Shown piece by piece: positions 15,353 to 22,965 of a stretch of DNA of 28,234 nucleotides. Numbering within the stretch: position 1 is the stretch's first letter; the number at the start of each line of letters is the position of its first letter. Both the position numbers and the translations under genes were made by a program. The DNA lies in assembly GCA_023394955.1 (NCBI GenBank), contig JAEWZY010000048.1, forward strand, positions 1-28,234. The letters are read 5' to 3'. Origin of the DNA: Bacillota bacterium. GTDB taxonomy: Bacteria; Bacillota; UBA4882; UBA8346. The notes below the pieces were generated by a model. The model did no database searches. It worked only from the letters and a program-made list of their open reading frames with translations, and had not been told where the DNA came from.

Positions 15353-16390
15353 TTGAAAAAAATCATTTTAATTATGTCAGTCATTGTTTTAGTTTCGCTA
15401 ACCGGCTGTGGCTTCGGGAAAAAACAGGCGACGAGTCTTAAAAGCATGGAAGAACTTTACCGGGAAAACGGCGTACCGGTAAAAATTGAAGAAGTAAAAA
15501 CCGATAGTTTTTCGGCAGCGTTAAAATATTCCGCTACCTTACGGGCGTGCTCCGAAGCGGTGCGCTACGCCCAAATCGCGGATGTGGTCCAGGATGTCTA
15601 TTTTAATGTCGGGGATTATGTACTGGAAGATCAAACCGTGGTCGTTTTTCCGCAAAACAACCAAACGGCGCAATATCATCAAATAAAAGCAAGTTACGAA
15701 TTGGCTGAAGCCACCTATCACCGTATGGAACGGATGTATCAGGAAGGGGTAATCTCCAAACAGGAACTTGATTCCGCCCGCACCAATTTTGAAGTGGCCC
15801 AAGCCAATCTGAATCTGACGGATGACGCCTTACGGGTGAAAGCTCCGTTAAGCGGTTATATTACTCAATTGAATGTCAAACCCACCGATAATGTGAGTCC
15901 GGGAAACCCTTTATTTACCGTTTCCAATCTTGAATCAATTGAGGCTCAGATTTGGGCTTCCTCCAAAGAGGTCGATCAGATTAAGTTGGGTCAAAAAGTT
16001 ACTTTGGAATGGGATGGAAAATCGGTGGAAGGTTCGGTCTTTCAAGTGAGCCAGATTATGGATAGTAGTAAAAAAGCATTTGCAGTCAAAGCTTTATTTA
16101 AAAACCCCAACAAGATACTTACCAGCGGTATCACAGCGGATATCTCAATCCGAACCTATCAAAACGGCGAAGCCGTTATGGTACGTAGGAAAGACCTGGT
16201 CGATGAGAATGGTAAACGATTTGTTTATGTAGCTGTTAACGGAAAGGCGATTAAACGTGAAGTTTCAACCGGCAAAGAACAGGGAGTACTTATAGAAGTT
16301 AAATCAGGACTAAGACCTGGCGAGTTTATCATCACCGAAGGGAATAAAATGGTGGCGGATCAGACCAAGGTTAAAATAATCAATTCTTAA
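15353..16390 (+). CDS. RND efflux periplasmic adaptor (membrane fusion lipoprotein)
   Basis: 345 residues. Lipoprotein signal MKKIILIMSVIVLVSLTGC with lipobox LTGC, so C19 would be lipidated and anchor the protein to the inner membrane. Then the HlyD/AcrA-type layout: lipoyl half (VVQDVYFNVGDYVLEDQTVVVF), a short alpha-hairpin at about 100-150 (ASYELAEATYHRMERMYQEG), the second lipoyl half (LRVKAPLSGYITQLNV), a beta-barrel domain and a membrane-proximal domain ending GLRPGEFIITEGNKMV. It links the permease to the outer-membrane channel. TTG start with a perfect AAGGAGG eight bases upstream. First gene of an operon with the RND permease and TolC-like channel. Confidence 0.93.
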   Translation: MKKIILIMSVIVLVSLTGCGFGKKQATSLKSMEELYRENGVPVKIEEVKTDSFSAALKYSATLRACSEAVRYAQIADVVQDVYFNVGDYVLEDQTVVVFPQNNQTAQYHQIKASYELAEATYHRMERMYQEGVISKQELDSARTNFEVAQANLNLTDDALRVKAPLSGYITQLNVKPTDNVSPGNPLFTVSNLESIEAQIWASSKEVDQIKLGQKVTLEWDGKSVEGSVFQVSQIMDSSKKAFAVKALFKNPNKILTSGITADISIRTYQNGEAVMVRRKDLVDENGKRFVYVAVNGKAIKREVSTGKEQGVLIEVKSGLRPGEFIITEGNKMVADQTKVKIINS

Positions 16391-16431
16391 TTAGCGCAAT
16401 AGTACCGCTAAAAAACAGGGAGGAAAACATA

Positions 16432-19400
16432 ATGTTTTTATCCGATCTATCCATAAAACGGCCGGTGATGATGGGGATAATCCTGGCCGCGTTTCTGCTT
16501 TTCGGTTTTATCGGGTATAATAATCTGCCGTTAACTTTAATGCCGGAATTCAATCTGCCGGTGGTTACGGTGCAAACGGTTTATCCCGGAACCGGTCCGC
16601 TGGAGATTGAAAGCCAGATTACTAAAAAAATTGAAGATGAAGTCGCCGCCCTGAGCCTGATCGATAAGATGACGTCTTATTCGATGGAGAGCGTTTCCAT
16701 TGTCTTAATCCAGTTTGACTTCGGTAAGGATGACATTCTCGCTCTCCAGGAAGTTAAAGATAAAGTGGATCAGATCCTGAATGATTTACCGGATGGCGCT
16801 GAAAAGCCGGTGGTCCAAAAGGTCGATCTTGGCGCCTCGCCGATTATCAATATCATCATGGAAGGTGATTTGCCAGTCGCTCAAATTTACGATCTGGCTG
16901 ATAATCAAGTGAAAGAACAGCTTTCCCAGGTTGAAGGCGTTGGTAAAGTGGATCTGATCGGCGGCGAGGAGCGGGAGATCCGGGTGGAACTTGATAAGAG
17001 GATAATTTATGAAAATTCTTTATCCGTTTCCCAACTGGCCGGGATTATTAAAGCCGCCAACCTGGATATGCCGGGCGGAAATTTGAAAGAAGCGGGACAG
17101 GAATATTCGGTGCGCTTGAAAGGGGAGTTTTCGTCCCTCGAAGCGATCCGGAATTTTAATGTTAACACCACGAACGGCATTAAAAAGCTGTGGCAGTTGG
17201 CGGACGTGAAAGATTCGACCAAAGAAGCCCGTCAACGCGTTACCTTTTTTAATAATGAATTGCAAAAACGAAGCGATAACTCCGTATTGCTCACGGTGGT
17301 TAAGAATCCAGTCAGCAATACTGTAAAAACAGTGGAAGGAATCACGAAAGCTTTGCCGGAGATCGAACAGGAGTTGGGCAACGGCATTACCCTGACTGTG
17401 GTGAGCGAAGACGGCTCCTTCGTTAAAAATGCCGTCGACGACGCCTTCGGTAATATTTATCAGGGTATAATCCTGACGGCCCTTATTTTGTTACTGTTTC
17501 TGCATAATCTGCGTTCGACCCTAATCGTGGCTTTGGCGATGCCGATATCAATCATTCCAACGTTTATGGTCATGAATCTGCTGGGGATTTCATTGAACGG
17601 GCTGTCCCTGATGGGTTTGTCGACCGCCAGCGGTATTTTGGTGGCTAATTCCGTCGTGGTCTTAGAGAATATCTTCCGACATAAGAGTTTGGGCGAGGAC
17701 CGAAGACAAGCGGCGGCTTTCGGTACGGCGGAGGTCACCACGGCGGTTATGGCTTCGACTTTAACCAATATCGTCGTCTTTTTACCAATCGGAACCATGC
17801 CGGGAATGGCGGGAATCTTATTTAAAGACTTTGCTTTAACCGTGACGATCGCCACCGTTTTTTCCATTATCGCTTCATTTACGGTTACGCCGATGCTGGC
17901 GGCGTTGATTCTTCCCGATGAGATTGGCGCCAAAAACCGTTTCGGCCTTGCCTTTGATCGCTTTTTTGAATCTTTTGCTGATGCTTACCGGAAATTACTG
18001 CACTTTATTTTAGCCGCTAAAAAGAGGAGCCTAGCAGTTGTTATTGTGACAGTAATGCTGTTTATCGGGACAATACTGCTACTCACCCGGGTACCGTTCG
18101 ATTTTATACCTTCCATGGATAGCGGTAATATTCAAATCGTTGCCGAGTTGCCGCAAGGATACGATCTGGATCAAACTGCTGCTTTATTGCGGCGGATGGA
18201 AAACCGGATCAAGGACCGTAAAGAAGTGGTTAGTTTATTGACCAGTCTCGGTAAAGTATCCGACCTCAATCAAGGGGTAAATCTGGCGCAGTTAAAGGTT
18301 AAATTGACGGACAAGGAAAAGCGGGAGTTTTCGGATAAAGAATTAGCGGCTTTAATCACCCAGGAACTTTCAAATATTCCGAATGTCAAGATTAAAGTGT
18401 CAGCTGTTTCCGGATTTGCAACCGGTTCCGCTCCGGTAAATTTCAATCTCAGAGGCCGGAATATGGCTGTATTAGAGCGATATGCCGCTTCACTCACGAC
18501 TAAACTGGAGCAAATCCCGGGGCTAATGAATGTTGACACCAGCACCAGACCAGGAAAACCGGAGATCACCATCTATCCCGATCAGGTCAAGCTGTCGGAA
18601 GCCGGAATCACCATGCAAGATCTGGCTCTCTTACTCCGGACTTCCCTGGAGGGGATGGTAGTGACTACCTATAAAGAAGGTGGCAACGAATATGATATCC
18701 GGGTGGTCTTAAATAAAGAGTCCATTCCAAGCTACGAGGAGCTTCAAAACTTACCGGTCTATACTAAAAACGGGACTTTTCCGGTATCACACTTCGCCAG
18801 GCTCACCTTCACCGACGGTTACAATAAAATTATGCATTCGGACAAATACATCACCATTGAATTCACGGCGGATACCTTACCCGGATACGCGCTGGGCGAT
18901 CTCACCGCAGCTATAGATAAAGCGGCTGAAGAATTGAATCTGCCTGCCGGGTATCATCTGAAATGGGGCGGTACTGCTGATTTGATGTATGACATGTTGG
19001 GCGATATGGCCTTTGCGTTTATGCTGGCAGTGCTCTTAACCTTTATGCTGCTGGCGGCGACCGTTGAAAACTTCGGCCAGCCGTTAATAATCATGACTAC
19101 GATACCACTTTGTCTGATCGGTGTAGCTGTCGCGCTGGTAGCAACCGGCTCCACTTTATCGCTTATGGCCATGTTAGCCGTAGTCATGCTGGTGGGGATG
19201 GTGGTCAACAACGCTATTTTAATCCTGGACTATGCCAACCAGTTGCGGGCTGGAGGAATGGATTTGCGATCGGCGTTATTGGAAGCGTGTCCCGCTAAGT
19301 TAATGGCGATTATCATGTCCAATTTAGCCGCTGTTCTTGGCGTGCTGCCGATGGCGCTTGGGATCGGAGCCTCCGCGGTTGAGATGCGCCAACCGATGGG

Positions 19401-19539
19401 GATAGTGACTATCGGAGGTATTCTGTCATCGACCGGATTGACCTTGTTGGTAATTCCGGCCATTGAAAATCTGATCGGCCAAAAACGTGGCGCCGGAAAG
19501 AAGCAGAGGGTCGCCGCCAAGGTGGAGCAGGCTTGGTAA
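16432..19539 (+). CDS. RND efflux permease, AcrB-like, with altered proton-relay residues
   Basis: 1035 residues, full length, with the usual 12 membrane helices and two large periplasmic loops (N-terminal LSIKRPVMMGIILAAF; YPGTGPLEIESQITKKIEDE; repeat half beginning near residue 530). In AcrB the proton path uses D407 and D408 of helix 4 and K940 of helix 10. Here the aligned helix-4 string is GILVANSVVVLEN, giving A405 and N406, and helix 10 is GMVVNNAILILDY, giving N926 for the lysine. All three are thus neutral. Such A/T-N versions occur in a subgroup of RND pumps, as far as I recall, and their coupling ion is unclear. GGGAGG eight bases before the ATG. Substrate not predictable; partner genes on both sides are complete. 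Confidence 0.95.
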   Translation: MFLSDLSIKRPVMMGIILAAFLLFGFIGYNNLPLTLMPEFNLPVVTVQTVYPGTGPLEIESQITKKIEDEVAALSLIDKMTSYSMESVSIVLIQFDFGKDDILALQEVKDKVDQILNDLPDGAEKPVVQKVDLGASPIINIIMEGDLPVAQIYDLADNQVKEQLSQVEGVGKVDLIGGEEREIRVELDKRIIYENSLSVSQLAGIIKAANLDMPGGNLKEAGQEYSVRLKGEFSSLEAIRNFNVNTTNGIKKLWQLADVKDSTKEARQRVTFFNNELQKRSDNSVLLTVVKNPVSNTVKTVEGITKALPEIEQELGNGITLTVVSEDGSFVKNAVDDAFGNIYQGIILTALILLLFLHNLRSTLIVALAMPISIIPTFMVMNLLGISLNGLSLMGLSTASGILVANSVVVLENIFRHKSLGEDRRQAAAFGTAEVTTAVMASTLTNIVVFLPIGTMPGMAGILFKDFALTVTIATVFSIIASFTVTPMLAALILPDEIGAKNRFGLAFDRFFESFADAYRKLLHFILAAKKRSLAVVIVTVMLFIGTILLLTRVPFDFIPSMDSGNIQIVAELPQGYDLDQTAALLRRMENRIKDRKEVVSLLTSLGKVSDLNQGVNLAQLKVKLTDKEKREFSDKELAALITQELSNIPNVKIKVSAVSGFATGSAPVNFNLRGRNMAVLERYAASLTTKLEQIPGLMNVDTSTRPGKPEITIYPDQVKLSEAGITMQDLALLLRTSLEGMVVTTYKEGGNEYDIRVVLNKESIPSYEELQNLPVYTKNGTFPVSHFARLTFTDGYNKIMHSDKYITIEFTADTLPGYALGDLTAAIDKAAEELNLPAGYHLKWGGTADLMYDMLGDMAFAFMLAVLLTFMLLAATVENFGQPLIIMTTIPLCLIGVAVALVATGSTLSLMAMLAVVMLVGMVVNNAILILDYANQLRAGGMDLRSALLEACPAKLMAIIMSNLAAVLGVLPMALGIGASAVEMRQPMGIVTIGGILSSTGLTLLVIPAIENLIGQKRGAGKKQRVAAKVEQAW

Positions 19540-19568
19540 GTTATTTAAGTATGCTGGAGGTTAAACCG

Positions 19569-20879
19569 ATGTTACGAAAAAAAATATTTGGTGTTTTCGT
19601 TTTAGCAATGATGATTCTGCCGGTCCGAACGTTGGCGGCTGATAATCCTCAATTAACGAAACAGCCGGAGATATTAACCTTAGAACAATGCTTGGATTCG
19701 GCATTTCATAATAATAAACAGCTTCAGGAGAAAGAAAAGCAGGTATCCATCGCTGAAGGAGCGGTAAAAGAGGCCAAAGGCGGCTTTTGGCCTACTTTAA
19801 ACTACCAAGCCGTCCGCGAAGAGTCGGATGTACCCCAGTATCAACTCGGCATGGCTTACGAGGACCATCAATTTGCCGCCGGGGTAAACGCTACTTTGCC
19901 GTTATATACCGGCGGAATGCTGCGGAACAATTTAAAACTGGCCCGAATCCATTTGGATATTGTCCGGGAAGATCTCCGCAAGGCGAAACAGCAGTTAATC
20001 TATGATGTTAGACAGGTTTATTATCATGTCTGGCTGGCCGAAAAGGTTGTCCAGGTCCAAGAGGCTTCTTATCATAACTTGGACCAGCATGTTAACCGGG
20101 TCCAGATCCGTTATAATGCGGAGACCGCCTCAAAATTGGATCTGATGCGCGCCAAAGTCCAACGGGATACTTTAAGACCGAAAGTGATCAGCGCCCAGAA
20201 CCAATTAGTTCTGGCTAAATTACAACTGGCGACAATTATCGGTTATTCCAAAGAGCAGTCATATCAAGTCCAATATGATGCGGCAAAATTACAAATGCCC
20301 GATTCGGTTGGGTTGTCCCTATCCCAAATGTTAAACGACGCGGAGCAAAACCGTCCGGAATTACGCCAAATCCAGGGGAAGGCGGAGATTAATCAAATCA
20401 TCACGGCGATGGAGAAAGCAAGTTACAAGCCTAATGCCGGATTGAGCGTCGGCTATGGCGGAGTCAACAAGGATGTTACCTTTGAGGATTGGTATGATGC
20501 TTGGACCATCACCTTTTCCGTGGGAGGGAAGTTATATGATCGAAAAGTTCATGCCAGAATCAAACAAGCAAAAGATAACGAAGGGTTAACCGGGATTCAA
20601 GATGCTAACCTGCGGGATCTGATTCGGTTAGAAGCCGAACAATCCTTACAAAACCTTACCGTTAGCATTGAGACTACCCGGGCTAATCAAGCCAGTATCG
20701 ATTTGGCTAAAGAAGCTTTACGAATGACGGAAATCAGAGTCGATAACGGCATGGCGACTACCATGGATATCATGGATGCCCAGTTGGCGTTGGATCAGGC
20801 GCTAACCGGATATTATCAAGGGATAGTCTCTTATCTAATCGCCGAGGCGAAGCTGGACTTAGTAATGGGAAGAAATTGA
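19569..20879 (+). CDS. TolC-like outer-membrane efflux channel
   Basis: 436 residues from ATG 19569, chosen because CTGGAGG lies at good spacing and a signal peptide follows directly (MLRKKIFGVFVLAMMIL, cleavage near RTLAAD); an upstream TTG at 19533 overlapping the permease stop is less likely. Two outer-membrane efflux protein repeats are visible: LTLEQCLDSAFHNNKQLQ opening the first and LSLSQMLNDAEQNRPELRQ the second, each followed by long coiled-coil helices and a barrel strand pair. The last helix holds TEIRVDNGMATTMDIMDAQLAL, a hallmark of TolC-type proteins. It completes a tripartite pump and implies that this cell has an outer membrane. Confidence 0.94.
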   Translation: MLRKKIFGVFVLAMMILPVRTLAADNPQLTKQPEILTLEQCLDSAFHNNKQLQEKEKQVSIAEGAVKEAKGGFWPTLNYQAVREESDVPQYQLGMAYEDHQFAAGVNATLPLYTGGMLRNNLKLARIHLDIVREDLRKAKQQLIYDVRQVYYHVWLAEKVVQVQEASYHNLDQHVNRVQIRYNAETASKLDLMRAKVQRDTLRPKVISAQNQLVLAKLQLATIIGYSKEQSYQVQYDAAKLQMPDSVGLSLSQMLNDAEQNRPELRQIQGKAEINQIITAMEKASYKPNAGLSVGYGGVNKDVTFEDWYDAWTITFSVGGKLYDRKVHARIKQAKDNEGLTGIQDANLRDLIRLEAEQSLQNLTVSIETTRANQASIDLAKEALRMTEIRVDNGMATTMDIMDAQLALDQALTGYYQGIVSYLIAEAKLDLVMGRN

Positions 20880-20944
20880 CTTTTTTGTTTCTCCGTTAAA
20901 GTCCCTGAAATTATTGATAGCAACAATGATAGTGGAGGACGTTT

Positions 20945-21706
20945 ATGGGTTTATTAAATCGGAAGCAAAGTAAAAAGCAGAACGATGATTTTGCCACTGC
21001 AATCGACCGGTTTTTTTTAAGTAATGATTTTGATCATCCCCGGTTGCAACTGGTCTGTAGAAATAGAAATCGGGAAGTCTATCTTATTAAAGAGCAAGGC
21101 CAGGTTTATTACGTTAAGCGGTTCTTTGCAACTTCATCCATGGAAAAAGTTAAAAACATGGTCCTTAACAAAGCCATTAATTCGCTTCGCCTATCCAACC
21201 GTCTAATGTTAACCGGCTTTTTAGTGGCGGAGCCGGTTTTGGCCTTACAATGCCGCAAGAACGGCGAAAGTTTTTATGTAACTAAAAAGTTTACCGGGAT
21301 TTTGCTGAATAATTTTTTGAGCGGCGATATTCCAGAAGCTTTGAAAGGGAAAGCGCTGAATCAATTCGTGATTACCATCGCTAATTTATTTAAAAACGGT
21401 TTTTTACATTGCGACCCTACCTTGTCCAATTTCTTAATAAGGGAGAAAAATAACCGTTACGAAGTTGGGTTAATCGATTTGGATGCGATTATCCATCTCC
21501 CCAGGCCAATCAATACCCTGACTTATAAAAACTTGGCTAAGCTTTATACTCGGTCGCCGATTTTATGGGAATATCAAAACGGACAACAAGGGCTGAATTA
21601 CTTGGCGGATTTTATCCAGATTTATAATCACAAATTAAATCCTTTTAAGGTTCGGAAGAGAATTAGCCAAATGGTGGATAAGCGGGTTAATCGTTTCGCA
21701 AGTTGA
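20945..21706 (+). CDS. Lipopolysaccharide core kinase-like protein (KdkA/WaaP/RfaP superfamily)
   Basis: 253 residues, soluble or membrane-peripheral. Protein-kinase-like small fold: ATP-binding lysine in YYVKRF (K58), catalytic loop HCDPTLSNFL (H155, D157, N162), and the metal-binding Asp in LIDLD (D178). The HxDxxxxN loop and spacing match the LPS kinases that phosphorylate Kdo or heptose in the inner core of lipopolysaccharide, on the inner face of the cytoplasmic membrane. GGAGG precedes the ATG. It lies 65 bases after the TolC-like gene, with no terminator seen, so may be in the efflux operon. Other small-molecule kinases of the same superfamily remain possible. Confidence 0.7.
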   Translation: MGLLNRKQSKKQNDDFATAIDRFFLSNDFDHPRLQLVCRNRNREVYLIKEQGQVYYVKRFFATSSMEKVKNMVLNKAINSLRLSNRLMLTGFLVAEPVLALQCRKNGESFYVTKKFTGILLNNFLSGDIPEALKGKALNQFVITIANLFKNGFLHCDPTLSNFLIREKNNRYEVGLIDLDAIIHLPRPINTLTYKNLAKLYTRSPILWEYQNGQQGLNYLADFIQIYNHKLNPFKVRKRISQMVDKRVNRFAS

Positions 21707-21795
21707 TAAGATATCAATCGTAACCCTTTCGGTATAGTTATAGCAATCTTAATGTTGAGGCGGCTGATGGAATCAATAATCTAAAAAAGGAGATA

Positions 21796-22401
21796 ATGGA
21801 CGGTATTATGCGTAAATTGCTCCGCGTGATAATGGTCTGTATTATATTGTTGATGGGTGCTACCGAAAAGTCCTTTGGTTATAACCAGGGTGAATCCAGC
21901 CAACCTCTCAATGGAAAATCCCAGTTAGAGAGGGAATATGACTTTATGGATGCGATTAATCATGACCGTGATATCAGTACGGTATCATTGAATTTAATCG
22001 CGAAAACCTCGGAAAAAAATGAATGGTCCTTTTACAAAGGTATTACTATTACCCGGCCGGAGGGGGAAATTGACTATAAGGGTGAGATACTCGAAAGTAC
22101 AGCTTTCGGTATTGGACCAATTGGACTAGCTCGGTATAAATTACGCGAATTTGAAATATTGTCGATACATTTTGATATGAGCGGCGCTTTAATTTTTTAC
22201 AATGAGAAATTTCCCGCCGGAGGCAGGCATTACAATTTTATGTGGCGCATTGGACCAAAATTCATTTATCGAATCAGTGAAAACTTTATATTTAACCTCG
22301 GATATAAATTAATGCATATTTCAAACGGCTCTCTATCCGGTTATCATAATCCGGCTTATGACTCAAAGGGGTTTTCCTTATGTTTAGTGAAGCTATTTTA
22401 A
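21796..22401 (+). CDS. PagL-like acyloxyacyl hydrolase / lipid A 3-O-deacylase
   Basis: 201 residues from ATG 21796; a second ATG at 21808 gives a neater signal peptide (MRKLLRVIMVCIILLMG), and the AAAGGAG site is closer than ideal to the first. The C-terminal part is typical of the PagL family: FMWRIGPKFIY, FNLGYKLMHISNGSLSG, HNPAYDSKGF, ending in Phe. H174 and S176 in HISN match the His-x-Ser of the PagL catalytic site; the acidic partner is probably D189. PagL removes the 3-O acyl chain of lipid A in the outer membrane. Together with the LPS-kinase-like neighbour this suggests true lipopolysaccharide in this organism. The gene is followed by a strong terminator. Confidence 0.75.
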   Translation: MDGIMRKLLRVIMVCIILLMGATEKSFGYNQGESSQPLNGKSQLEREYDFMDAINHDRDISTVSLNLIAKTSEKNEWSFYKGITITRPEGEIDYKGEILESTAFGIGPIGLARYKLREFEILSIHFDMSGALIFYNEKFPAGGRHYNFMWRIGPKFIYRISENFIFNLGYKLMHISNGSLSGYHNPAYDSKGFSLCLVKLF

Positions 22402-22419
22402 AACCAAAATTTACATAAA

Positions 22420-22465
22420 ATAAAAAGAAGCTGACTTTAAATTGACCAAGTTAGTTTCTTTTTAT
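22420..22465 (+). terminator. Rho-independent terminator after the PagL-like gene
   Basis: ATAAAAAGAAGCTGACTT at 22420-22437 pairs over 18 positions (two G-U) with AAGTTAGTTTCTTTTTAT at 22448-22465; the descending arm holds the T-run. It closes the efflux/lipid A gene group. Confidence 0.8.
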
Positions 22466-22553
22466 TGACGACAAAGAAATTTAATAAGTTGCAATTATTT
22501 CGAAATATATCTAAGAATTACTTTGAGCCCTAGTTTTGATGAACTTTACAATT

Positions 22554-22562
22554 TGATATAAT
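22554..22562 (+). promoter_or_regulatory. Extended -10 promoter for the small secreted protein
   Basis: TGA followed by TATAAT at 22557-22562 without a good -35. It lies 62 bases before the GTG start at 22624. Confidence 0.5.
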
Positions 22563-22623
22563 AATGGTAATAGATTAACGCTAACGAAAGGATACTATTA
22601 ACAGTTTTGGAGGAATTACAATA

Positions 22624-22896
22624 GTGTATAAAAAAACTTTAATTATCAGTATCATTGCATTTGTTTTGTTCAATAGTGTTGCTTTTGCCTTAAATATCGG
22701 ATTAGCCAAAAACATTAATAGACATAAACTAGGTGACAATTATCCGGTAGCAGTTAGCCCCGATCAAAGTAGAGCGGCGATTTTAGAGAGAGCAAAACTA
22801 TTTAAGGTACACTTAATAACATCTATGATTGACACCTATAAGCAATTGTTATTATTTTGGGTAATCTTTAAAGATATGCTTGGAAGTACCAGCTAA
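22624..22896 (+). CDS. Small secreted or membrane-anchored protein of unknown function
   Basis: 90 residues. The first 22 form a signal peptide or anchor (MYKKTLIISIIAFVLFNSVA, then FALN). The remainder is polar to residue 65, with IGLAKNINRHKLGDNYPVAVS and a helical segment, then a hydrophobic end (TYKQLLLFWVIFKDML). I do not recognise a family. GTG start with GGAGG ten bases upstream, its own extended -10 promoter and a separate promoter for the next gene, so it stands alone. It could be a real small envelope protein or the remains of a longer one. Confidence 0.5.
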   Translation: MYKKTLIISIIAFVLFNSVAFALNIGLAKNINRHKLGDNYPVAVSPDQSRAAILERAKLFKVHLITSMIDTYKQLLLFWVIFKDMLGSTS

Positions 22897-22919
22897 GATT
22901 AGTTTTGCTCTTGATAATT

Positions 22920-22928
22920 TGTTATAAT
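22920..22928 (+). promoter_or_regulatory. Extended -10 promoter for the GHL10 gene
   Basis: TGT followed by TATAAT at 22923-22928; no convincing -35. It lies 37 bases before the ATG at 22966. Confidence 0.5.
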
Positions 22929-22965
22929 AAAACATAGCGATTTAAATACAACGGGAGTGAAATTG

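Noticed and set aside
17460..17933. 157-codon minus-strand ORF inside the RND permease gene
   Set aside because: It is a shadow of the well-supported permease frame and has no recognisable domain or start context.
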